From contig NZ_JBATXG010000011.1 in assembly GCF_049673105.1 (NCBI RefSeq), positions 1 through 64,000 on the forward strand: DNA of 64,000 nt, read 5' to 3'. Positions 1 to 7,351 of this stretch are shown piece by piece. How positions within the stretch are numbered: position 1 is the stretch's first letter; each line of letters opens with the position of its first letter. The stretch comes from Castellaniella sp049673105. Lineage in GTDB: Bacteria > Pseudomonadota > Gammaproteobacteria > Burkholderiales > Burkholderiaceae_B. A program made the position numbers and the translations under genes. The notes below the pieces were generated by a model. That model was not told the DNA's origin. It worked only from the letters and a program-made list of their open reading frames with translations, and searched no databases.

Positions 1-986
1 CGCGGATCGACGTTCTTGTTGGTCCAGTCCATTTCGGAGACGTGCACCAGGCCTTCGATACCGGCTTCGACTTCAACAAACGAGCCGTAGTCGGTCAGGT
101 TGGTGACCTTGCCGAACAGGCGGGTGCCTTGCGGGTAGCGGCGGCCCAGGCCGATCCAGGGATCTTCGCCCAGTTGCTTGACGCCCAGCGAGACGCGCTG
201 TTTTTCCTGGTCGAACTTGAGGACCTTGGCTTCGATTTCCTGGCCGACGGACAGGACTTCGGAGGGATGGCGGACACGGCGCCAGGCCATGTCGGTGATG
301 TGCAGCAGGCCGTCGATACCGCCCAGATCCACGAACGCGCCGTAGTCGGTGATGTTCTTGACGATGCCCTTGATGATGGCGCCTTCGTGCAGATTTTCGA
401 GCAGCTTTTCGCGTTCCTCGCCCATGCTGGCTTCGAGCACGGCACGGCGCGACAGCACCACGTTGTTGCGCTTGCGGTCGAGCTTGATGACCTTGAATTC
501 CAGGGTCTTGCCTTCATAAGGCGTGGTGTCCTTGACGGGACGCAGGTCGACCAGCGAACCCGGCAGGAAGGCGCGGATGCCGTTGGTCATGACCGTCAGG
601 CCGCCCTTGACCTTGCCGGTGATGGTGCCGTTGACCAGTTCGCCGGATTCCAGGGCCTGTTCGAGCTGCAGCCAGGCCGACAGGCGCTTGGCGCGGTCGC
701 GCGACAGGATGGTGTCGCCATAACCGTTTTCCAGGGAATCGATGGCCACGGAGACGAAATCGCCGTCCTGGACTTCGAGTTCACCCTGATCGTTCAGGAA
801 TTCTTCGAGGGGGATGTAGGCTTCGGATTTCAGACCTGCATTGACCACGACGAAATTGTGGTCGACACGCACGACTTCGGCGGAGATGACCTCGCCGGAG
901 CGCATGTTCTGATCTTTGATGCTGGCCGCAAACAGATCGGCAAAGCTTTCACCGCCCAACGCGGCTTCAGTGGTAAGGGTGGACAT
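1..986 (-). CDS. rpsA: 30S ribosomal protein S1, 3' part outside window
   Basis: Ribosomal protein S1 holds mRNA on the 30S subunit and melts structure at start sites. The first 328 codons are present, starting MSTLTTEAAL at the ATG on 984-986; the C-terminal part lies left of the window. The visible part carries successive S1 (OB-fold) repeats with typical signatures such as DYGAFVDLGG and GLLHITDM, corresponding to repeats 1-3 and most of 4 of the six-repeat protein. It is the last gene of the gyrA-to-rpsA run, separated from cmk by 109 bp, so it probably also has its own promoter there. No strong Shine-Dalgarno sequence sits at the usual distance upstream, as is known for S1 genes that are translationally self-regulated. 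Identity is very secure. Confidence 0.97.
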   Translation of the reverse strand, partial: MSTLTTEAALGGESFADLFAASIKDQNMRSGEVISAEVVRVDHNFVVVNAGLKSEAYIPLEEFLNDQGELEVQDGDFVSVAIDSLENGYGDTILSRDRAKRLSAWLQLEQALESGELVNGTITGKVKGGLTVMTNGIRAFLPGSLVDLRPVKDTTPYEGKTLEFKVIKLDRKRNNVVLSRRAVLEASMGEEREKLLENLHEGAIIKGIVKNITDYGAFVDLGGIDGLLHITDMAWRRVRHPSEVLSVGQEIEAKVLKFDQEKQRVSLGVKQLGEDPWIGLGRRYPQGTRLFGKVTNLTDYGSFVEVEAGIEGLVHVSEMDWTNKNVDP

Positions 987-1095
987 GAACAATTAATCCA
1001 TACGCCCCAAGGGGCAATGATGACACGCCAGGGCGAACCCGGCGGAGTGAACAAAAATCCTGCATGACAGATGCCGGAAATCCCGGTCATGCCCG
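987..1095 (-). promoter_or_regulatory. cmk-rpsA intergenic leader
   Basis: These 109 bp separate cmk from rpsA, the only sizeable gap in the supraoperon. They hold a short perfect hairpin (GCCCC-AA-GGGGC, 1004-1015) that ends 18 bases before the rpsA start codon. The last 15 bases before the ATG are AT-rich and lack an AGGAGG-like element. The placement is what one expects for the rpsA leader, where S1 represses its own translation. I cannot identify a convincing promoter by eye. Confidence 0.4.
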
Positions 1096-1794
1096 TCAGG
1101 CAGGCCCATGCGCCGATCCACGGCTACGCCACAGATCAAGCACCTGATCAACAACCTGATCCACCCCGATCCGGGATGAATCGATTGTCACTGCGCCTGC
1201 AGCCGCGACAAGCGGCGCATGCGCCCGATCCCGATCACGTGCATCACGTAAGCGAAGATCATTTAAAAGGTCGTCTAGATTAGCAGAAATTCCCTTGTCC
1301 CTCAACTGCTTATGGCGTCTTTCCGCCCGGACAAGCACATCGGCATCGAGAAAGATTTTCAGAGAGGCATCGGGGAATACAACCGTCCCCATGTCACGAC
1401 CATCCGCCACCAGGCCCGGCGCCTGGCGAAAGTCCTGCTGCCGGGCCAGCAAGGCCGCGCGCACCGCCGGCCAGGCCGCGACTCGCGACGCCAGGCTGCC
1501 AATAGCTTCCTGGCGGATGAGGCGTGTGACATCCTGGCCGTTCAATTGGATCAGGCCGGCGCCAAAGCGCGCATCGAGCCGGCGCGCCTGTTCCGCCGCC
1601 TGCTGTTCATCGCTGCCATCCCCCCCCGCCTGCTGCACGGCCAGCGCCGTCAGCCGGTACAGCGCCCCGCTGTCCAGCGCATGCCAGCCCAGATGGTCGG
1701 CCACGCGCTGGGCGATGGTGCCCTTGCCCGAGGCGGTGGGCCCGTCAATCGTAATGACGGGAATGGCGGATGTGCCACTGGAATCAGTTTTCAT
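1096..1794 (-). CDS. cmk: cytidylate kinase
   Basis: Phosphorylates CMP and dCMP with ATP, feeding CTP and dCTP pools in the cytosol. The protein is 232 aa, normal for the family. The P-loop GPTASGKGT lies near residues 18-26, the LID/CMP-binding region includes DGRDMGTVVFPDA, and the C-terminal arginine-rich RLRDARDRDRA segment matches the family's active site. The open frame runs further upstream, but the ATG at 1792-1794 gives the family N-terminus (MKTDSSG, then VITIDGPTASGKG). It lies 8 bp after aroA and before rpsA, the classical aroA-cmk-rpsA order. Confidence 0.95.
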   Translation of the reverse strand: MKTDSSGTSAIPVITIDGPTASGKGTIAQRVADHLGWHALDSGALYRLTALAVQQAGGDGSDEQQAAEQARRLDARFGAGLIQLNGQDVTRLIRQEAIGSLASRVAAWPAVRAALLARQQDFRQAPGLVADGRDMGTVVFPDASLKIFLDADVLVRAERRHKQLRDKGISANLDDLLNDLRLRDARDRDRAHAPLVAAAGAVTIDSSRIGVDQVVDQVLDLWRSRGSAHGPA

Positions 1795-1802
1795 GGTCCG
1801 TC

Positions 1803-3128
1803 TCAGGCCTGCAGCAGGCTTTGGAAATCCTGAAAATATGCCGGATAGGTCTTGGCCACGCAATCGGGGTCCAGAATCGTGACCGGGACAGGACCGAAAA
1901 CCGCCAGCGAAAAGCACATCGCCATCCGGTGGTCGTCGTAGGTGTTGATCCGGGCCGAACGCCACTGCCCCGCTGCCAGGGGATACACCGTCAGGCTGTC
2001 GGCATCGGATTCGACCCGCGCGCCCAGCCGGGCCAGCTCGGCATGCATGGCGTCGATGCGATCGGTTTCCTTGACCCGCCAGCTGGCGATATTGCGCAAG
2101 CGGCATGGTCCATCGGCGTACAGCGCCAGCACAGCCGCCGTCATGGCGGCATCGGGAATCAGATTGAAATCACGGTCAAAAGCCCGCAACCGTTCCCCCT
2201 GCGCCACCACCGGCCCCTGAACGACGAGCGCGTCGGCTTCGCTGCGCACCTGCGCGCCCATGTCCTGGACGACATCCGCAAAAGCCAGATCGCCCTGGAT
2301 GCTGTCGGCGCCCACACCTTGCAAGCGGATCGGGCCGCCCGCAATCGCGCCCAGCCCCAGAAAATAGGACGCAGACGACGCATCGCCCTCGATGGCATAG
2401 CGACCGGGACTGCGATAGCGCGCGTGAGCCGGAATGGTGAATCGTTCCCAGCCGTCACGCTGCACCGTCACGCCGAAACGAGCCATCAGATTCAGGGTGA
2501 TCAGGATATAGGGCTTGGAAATCAGCGGCCCGTCCAGTTCGATGACGATCGGCTGGCCGGCGCGACCCGCTGCGATCGGGGCCGCCATCAGCAAGGCCGT
2601 CAAAAATTGGCTGGACACCGAACCGCGCACCCGGATGGGCTGATCGGCGCGCAGGCTGCCCTGGGAAATCTTCAACGGCGGATAACCGTCCTGGGCTTCG
2701 TAACGTAGATCACAGCCCAGCGCGCGCAACGCGTCCACCAGATCCCCGATGGGACGTTCATGCATGCGCGGCACACCCGACAGGCGATAGTCGCCCCCCA
2801 TGACGGCCAAAGCAGCGGTCAAGGGACGGATGGCCGTGCCCGCATTGCCCATGAACAGATCCGCCTGGCGCTGCGGCCACACGGATGCGCCGACTACGCG
2901 CGCGCCCCCTTTGCCATCGAGCTGCACATCCACACCCAGCGCCTGCAAGGCCGCCACCATCACCCGCGTATCGTCGGAATCCAGCAGGCCGGTCAGCGTC
3001 GTTTCACCCTCGGCCAGCGCCGCCAGCAGCAGCGCCCGATTGGAAATGCTTTTGGAGCCAGGCAAGGCCACGGCGCCTGCGGCCCGAACGGACGGCGGCA
3101 GAGTCAGGAAGGGGGTGCGATCAGTCAT
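1803..3128 (-). CDS. aroA: 3-phosphoshikimate 1-carboxyvinyltransferase (EPSP synthase)
   Basis: Transfers the enolpyruvyl group of PEP to shikimate 3-phosphate, the sixth step of the shikimate pathway. The protein is 441 aa, full length. Seen motifs are LPGSKSISNRALLLAAL near residues 22-38 (shikimate-3-phosphate and PEP contacts), GNAGTAIRPLTAAL near 94-107, and the C-terminal DDHRMAM segment. GNAGTAIRP is the class I glyphosate-sensitive form; the 20-residue loop around it has no obvious resistance change. Its ATG overlaps the tyrA stop by 4 nt (ATGA), which implies translational coupling. Confidence 0.97.
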   Translation of the reverse strand: MTDRTPFLTLPPSVRAAGAVALPGSKSISNRALLLAALAEGETTLTGLLDSDDTRVMVAALQALGVDVQLDGKGGARVVGASVWPQRQADLFMGNAGTAIRPLTAALAVMGGDYRLSGVPRMHERPIGDLVDALRALGCDLRYEAQDGYPPLKISQGSLRADQPIRVRGSVSSQFLTALLMAAPIAAGRAGQPIVIELDGPLISKPYILITLNLMARFGVTVQRDGWERFTIPAHARYRSPGRYAIEGDASSASYFLGLGAIAGGPIRLQGVGADSIQGDLAFADVVQDMGAQVRSEADALVVQGPVVAQGERLRAFDRDFNLIPDAAMTAAVLALYADGPCRLRNIASWRVKETDRIDAMHAELARLGARVESDADSLTVYPLAAGQWRSARINTYDDHRMAMCFSLAVFGPVPVTILDPDCVAKTYPAYFQDFQSLLQA

Positions 3129-4018
3129 GGCATCGGATTGCGCCCGCCCCAGAACCGGCGCGCCAGCGCCGATTGTTCGAGCAGGGTCTCAAGAGTTTCA
3201 GGGTGGGTGTCGTCATTCAGCGCAGCCCGCCAGGTATCGAGCACCTGGACGAAATCATCGAGTTCGCTGAGCACCGCGGAACGATTGGAAAAGAAAATGT
3301 CGCGCCAGACTTCCGGAGAGCCTGCCGCAATACGAGTGAAATCCCGAAAGCCGGTGCCGGCCAGGCCCAGCCGGGTATCGGCATCGTCGGCCCGAATGAC
3401 CTGCGCCATGAAGACCGCCGCCAAGAGATGCGGCAGGTGACTGACGCAGCCCAAGGCCCGATCGTGCGCGGCAGGGTCCATCAGTTGCACTCTGGCGCCG
3501 GTGGCTTCCCAGATGCGGATCAGGCGATGCTGGACCGCGCCGGGGGTATCGTCGAACGGCGTCAAGACGACTTTACGACCGTGGTACAGCAAAGAATCGG
3601 CAGCTTCGGGACCAGTCATTTCGGACCCGGCGATCGGATGCCCCGGAATGAACTGCACGCAGCGATCGCCCAGGACGTCTCGCGCGATCCTCGCCACGTC
3701 GGATTTGGTGCTGCCGGCATCCGTGACCAGCGTCTGCGGGCGCAAATGCGGCGTCAAGGCTTGCAGAATGCCGGTCATCGCGCCCACCGGCGTGGCCAGA
3801 AAGATCAGGTCGGCCTGGGCGGCTGCCTGCGGCAGCGTGACGATCTCGTCGATCAGGCCCAATTCGCGGGCGCGCTGCAGGGATGCCGGCTGACGCCCCA
3901 CTCCCAGCACGCGCCCCACCTGCCCTACCCGGCGCAAGGCCGCCGCAAACGAGCCGCCGATCAGACCGGTGCCCACCACGGCCAGCACCGGCACCAGAGG
4001 GTCGGTCACACTGCTCAT
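3125..4018 (-). CDS. tyrA: prephenate dehydrogenase
   Basis: Oxidatively decarboxylates prephenate to 4-hydroxyphenylpyruvate in tyrosine synthesis (some relatives also act on arogenate). It is 297 aa, the monofunctional form without a chorismate mutase domain. The Rossmann fold opens with VVGTGLIGGSFAAAL near residues 13-27. Further family signatures are ATPVGAM, DAGSTKSDV, FIPGHPIAGSEMTGP (substrate-binding histidine) and LGCVSHLPHLLA. It overlaps hisC and aroA by 4 nt on either side, so it is transcribed and probably translated as part of the aromatic block. Confidence 0.95.
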   Translation of the reverse strand: MSSVTDPLVPVLAVVGTGLIGGSFAAALRRVGQVGRVLGVGRQPASLQRARELGLIDEIVTLPQAAAQADLIFLATPVGAMTGILQALTPHLRPQTLVTDAGSTKSDVARIARDVLGDRCVQFIPGHPIAGSEMTGPEAADSLLYHGRKVVLTPFDDTPGAVQHRLIRIWEATGARVQLMDPAAHDRALGCVSHLPHLLAAVFMAQVIRADDADTRLGLAGTGFRDFTRIAAGSPEVWRDIFFSNRSAVLSELDDFVQVLDTWRAALNDDTHPETLETLLEQSALARRFWGGRNPMP

Positions 4019-5127
4019 GGCCGCAGAATATCGGTCAGCGCCTGAATGAAGCGGGTATTTTCCTGAGGCAGACCAATACTGACGCGCAGATGCTGCGGCA
4101 GCCCGTCGCCCGCCACCGGACGCACGATGATGCCCCGGCGCAGCAATTCACCGTGCACACGGGCGGCATCACCGATTTTGACCAGGACAAAATTGCTGTG
4201 GCTGGGCACATATTCCAGGCCCAGCGCCGCAAAGGCGTTTTGCAACTGGGTTCTGCCCTCGCGATTCAGGGCGTAGGTGCGCGCCAGGAAATCCGTATCC
4301 GCCAACGCCGCCCGGGCCGCCAGTTGGGCCAGCGCATTGACGTTGAAAGGTTGGCGCACACGGTTCAACAAATCCGTCAAACCCGGCTGAGCCAGCGCAT
4401 AGCCCACCCGCAAGCCCGCCAAGCCATAGGCTTTGGAAAAGGTGCGGGTCACAATCAGATTGGCATATTCACGCACCCAGAGGGCGCTGTCCGTCCGCTC
4501 GTCGGGGTCCAGATAGTCGTCGTAGGCCTCGTCCAGCAGTACCGTCACGCGATCGCCGTGACGATCCCGAACGGCATCCAGAAAGGACTGCACCTGGGCC
4601 GGCGGCACATGGGTGCCGGTGGGGTTATTGGGATTGGCGATGAACACCAGACGGGTATCGTCGGCGATGGCATCCAGCATGGCCGGCAGATCATGCCCGT
4701 AGTCGCGGGCCGGCACCTGCACGTGTCGCGCACCGCGCGCCTGCGTGCTGAGCCGGTAGACGACAAAGGCATGTTCGGCGTATACGGCGGACGCGCCCTC
4801 GTCCAGCAAAGCCAGGGAAGCCAGTTCCAGCAGATCGTTGGATCCATTGCCCAAGGTAATCCAGGTCGCCGGCACGGCGTGGCGAGCCGCCAGATCCGCC
4901 TTGAGGTCGAAGCCGTTGGGGTCGGGGTAACGGCCCTGCAGGCCGGCCACGGCCTGACCAAGCGCATGACGGACCTGATCGGAACAGCCCAGCGGGTTTT
5001 CATTCGACGCCAGCTTGATGATGCCGGCTGGGTCCAGGCCGAATTCACGGGCCAGCTCTTCGATGGGCTTGCCGGCCTGGTAAGGCGCAATCGCCCGGAT
5101 ATGATCGGGGGCCAGGGGCTGGGTCAT
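4015..5127 (-). CDS. hisC: histidinol-phosphate aminotransferase, aromatic-operon copy
   Basis: A class I/II PLP-dependent aminotransferase of 370 aa. Family features are SNENPLG near residues 40-46, GNGSNDLLEL, ANPNNPTGT, and the PLP lysine in TRTFSKAYGLAGLRVGY. The name follows the histidinol-phosphate aminotransferase family, but the gene sits between pheA and tyrA. In the mixed-function supraoperons known from other proteobacteria, the HisC homologue in this place has broad activity and also transaminates aromatic keto acids. I infer that phenylpyruvate and 4-hydroxyphenylpyruvate are likely substrates here, possibly with another hisC in the histidine operon elsewhere. Confidence 0.92.
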   Translation of the reverse strand: MTQPLAPDHIRAIAPYQAGKPIEELAREFGLDPAGIIKLASNENPLGCSDQVRHALGQAVAGLQGRYPDPNGFDLKADLAARHAVPATWITLGNGSNDLLELASLALLDEGASAVYAEHAFVVYRLSTQARGARHVQVPARDYGHDLPAMLDAIADDTRLVFIANPNNPTGTHVPPAQVQSFLDAVRDRHGDRVTVLLDEAYDDYLDPDERTDSALWVREYANLIVTRTFSKAYGLAGLRVGYALAQPGLTDLLNRVRQPFNVNALAQLAARAALADTDFLARTYALNREGRTQLQNAFAALGLEYVPSHSNFVLVKIGDAARVHGELLRRGIIVRPVAGDGLPQHLRVSIGLPQENTRFIQALTDILRP

Positions 5128-5139
5128 GACGAAATTACC

Positions 5140-6228
5140 TCATTGCCGGGGATAGGAGCCCAGAATCTTGAAAAAAGCTACCTGCTGGCGCAATTCAGCC
5201 AGGGCTTCGCGCACGGGTTCGTCTTGATGATGACCCAGCAGGTCGACATAGAAATAGTATTCCCACTGACCGGTGCGGGCGGGCCGGGATTCGAAGCGCG
5301 TCATGGACACATCGTGTCGCGACAGGGGCGCGAGCATATCGTAGACCGCTCCCGCCCGGTTGGGGACAGCCAGGATCAGGCTGGTCTTGTCGCGGTTGGT
5401 CGGCCCGGCATCCTGCGCGCCGACCGCCAGAAAACGCGTCTGGTTCTGAGGATCGTCCTGGATGCCGCTGACGACCGCACTGAGTCCCCACGCGGCGGCG
5501 GCGGCATCGCCGGCAATGGCGGCACAAGTGGGGTCCTCGGCTGCCATGCGGGCCGCCTCGGCATTGCTGGCAACCGGCAGACGTTCCAGACGGGGATGAT
5601 TGCGGCTCAGCCAGGCCTGGCACTGGGCCAGCGCCTGGGGATGCCCCAGTACGCGGCGCACCCCTTCCAGCCCCCCCGTCAGGGTCAGCAGATTATGGTG
5701 GATGCGGATGGTGCGCTCGCCCAGGACCTTGAGCGAGGAACTGAGCAGCAAATCCAGACTGCGGTTGACGGCGCCTTCGGTGGAATTTTCGACCGGCACC
5801 ATGCCGACGTCGGCCTGGCCGGCTTCCACAGCGCGAAACACCTCGTCAAAGGATTCGCAGCGCAGGCCGGTGATGGCCCGACCGAAGTGTTCATAGGCGG
5901 CTTGTTCCGAAAACGAGCCCTGCGGCCCCAAGAAGGCCACGGTCAAAATGCTTTCCAGGCCCCGGCAGGCGGAAATGACCTGCCCCCAGATAGCTGCAAC
6001 GGCTGCTTCCGGGATGGGCCCGCTATTGATGGTCTGCAGGCGACGGATGATGAGGGCCTCGCGCTCTGGCTTGAGCACCGGCCCATTGGCATCAAAGCGC
6101 TTTTTGACGTCGCCCACCTGCAAAGCCGCCTGGGCGCGCTGATTCAGCAGGATCAGGATCTGCTCATCCAGCGCGTCGATGCGTGCCCGCAAAGGTTCCA
6201 GGCTGGCCTGCAGATCTGATTCAGCCAT
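5140..6228 (-). CDS. pheA: bifunctional chorismate mutase / prephenate dehydratase (P-protein)
   Basis: Converts chorismate to prephenate and then to phenylpyruvate, committing carbon to phenylalanine. The 362 aa hold three parts in order: an AroQ-type helical chorismate mutase (about residues 1-90, with ARIDALDEQI and KPEREA), a prephenate dehydratase (about 95-275, opening VAFLGPQGSFSEQAA and carrying the catalytic TRF in NQTRFLAVG), and a C-terminal ACT domain (about 285-362, with ESRP) that usually mediates phenylalanine feedback inhibition. All three are intact. The start overlaps the serC stop by 8 nt, and hisC follows after 11 bp. Confidence 0.96.
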   Translation of the reverse strand: MAESDLQASLEPLRARIDALDEQILILLNQRAQAALQVGDVKKRFDANGPVLKPEREALIIRRLQTINSGPIPEAAVAAIWGQVISACRGLESILTVAFLGPQGSFSEQAAYEHFGRAITGLRCESFDEVFRAVEAGQADVGMVPVENSTEGAVNRSLDLLLSSSLKVLGERTIRIHHNLLTLTGGLEGVRRVLGHPQALAQCQAWLSRNHPRLERLPVASNAEAARMAAEDPTCAAIAGDAAAAAWGLSAVVSGIQDDPQNQTRFLAVGAQDAGPTNRDKTSLILAVPNRAGAVYDMLAPLSRHDVSMTRFESRPARTGQWEYYFYVDLLGHHQDEPVREALAELRQQVAFFKILGSYPRQ

Positions 6229-7351
6229 GACGGGCCTCGAAATCCTGCATGAAACTGATCAGCGCCTGGACGCCCTCGAAGGGCATGGCGTTGTACAGAG
6301 ACGCCCGCATGCCGCCGACGGCTTTGTGGCCCTTCAGGGCCAGCAGACCGGCGGATTCCGATTCCGCCAAAAAGGCGGCATTCAGCGATTCGTCGCGCAG
6401 GAAGAACGGGACGTTCATTCGCGACCGGACCGCCGGATGGATGCGGCTTTCGTAGAAGGACGAACTGTCCAGATAATCATAGAACGCACGGGATTTGCGC
6501 ATGCTGGCGGCGTCCATGGCGGCGACGCCGCCGTTGTTCAACAGCCATTTGAACACCAACCCAGCCATATAGATGGCGAAGGTGGGCGGCGTATTGAACA
6601 TGGACTGAGCAGCAGCCACCGGCGCATAGTCGAATACCGAGGGACAATATGGCAACGCATGGCCGATCAGGTCCTTGCGCACGAATACCAGCGTCACGCC
6701 CGCCGGACCGGCATTTTTCTGCGCCCCGGCGTAGACCATGCCCAAGCGGGAAAAATTGATGGCCCGCGACAGGATATTCGAAGACATGTCCGCCACCAGC
6801 GGCACATCCGGCGCCCCCAGATCCGCCATATCCGGCATGACGGCCTGTTCAATGCCGCCAATGGTTTCATTGGCGCACAAGTGCAGGTAGGCCGCATCCG
6901 GGCGGACGCGCCACTGATCCTGGGCAGGCAGCCAGCACCAGGGACCATAGGACTGTCCATCCAGATCGACGGAGGATTCAGCCGTGGCCGCCACGGCGAC
7001 GTCGCCATAGCGCTGAGCCTCGTTGAAGGACTTTCGCGCCCAATGGCCGCTGAGCACGTAATCCGCGCGTCCTAGACCATTTCTGCCCATCAGATTCAGG
7101 GGAACCAGGGCATTCTGCGCCGAGGCGCCGCCCTGCATGAACAGGACTTCGAAATCATCCGGCACCGCCAACAGGGTACGCAGATCGGCTTCGGCCTCGT
7201 CGCGGATGCGGCTGTAGTGTTTGCCGCGGTGGCTCATTTCCATGACCGAGGTGCCGCTGCCCTGCCAGTCGCACAGGTCCGCCGCAGCCTGCTGCAGCAC
7301 TTCCAGAGGCAGCGTCGAGGGGCCTGCGGCAAAATTCCAGGGGCGGTTCAT
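6221..7351 (-). CDS. serC: phosphoserine aminotransferase
   Basis: Makes 3-phosphoserine from 3-phosphohydroxypyruvate and glutamate, and acts in pyridoxal phosphate synthesis on the analogous 4-carbon substrate. The protein is 376 aa, starting MNRPWNFAAGPSTLP. MSHRGKHY and MQGGASAQ are the family phosphate-binding segments, and the PLP lysine lies in GAQKNAGPAG. It overlaps gyrA by 4 nt and pheA by 8 nt. Its position at the head of the aromatic block matches the serC-pheA-hisC-tyrA-aroA supraoperon order described for gamma- and betaproteobacteria. Confidence 0.96.
   Translation of the reverse strand: MNRPWNFAAGPSTLPLEVLQQAAADLCDWQGSGTSVMEMSHRGKHYSRIRDEAEADLRTLLAVPDDFEVLFMQGGASAQNALVPLNLMGRNGLGRADYVLSGHWARKSFNEAQRYGDVAVAATAESSVDLDGQSYGPWCWLPAQDQWRVRPDAAYLHLCANETIGGIEQAVMPDMADLGAPDVPLVADMSSNILSRAINFSRLGMVYAGAQKNAGPAGVTLVFVRKDLIGHALPYCPSVFDYAPVAAAQSMFNTPPTFAIYMAGLVFKWLLNNGGVAAMDAASMRKSRAFYDYLDSSSFYESRIHPAVRSRMNVPFFLRDESLNAAFLAESESAGLLALKGHKAVGGMRASLYNAMPFEGVQALISFMQDFEARHG

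Noticed and set aside
42..1067. A 341-codon plus-strand frame at the left edge.
   Set aside because: It is antisense to rpsA, whose S1 repeats and N-terminus are clear on the minus strand.
3883..6219. A 778-codon open frame on the plus strand.
   Set aside because: It lies antisense to hisC and pheA, whose families are certain. It has no recognisable domain and is an artefact of G+C-rich codon use. The same applies to the long plus-strand frames at 29029-30954 (antisense to ftsK) and 42160-44031 (antisense to the binding protein and regulator genes).
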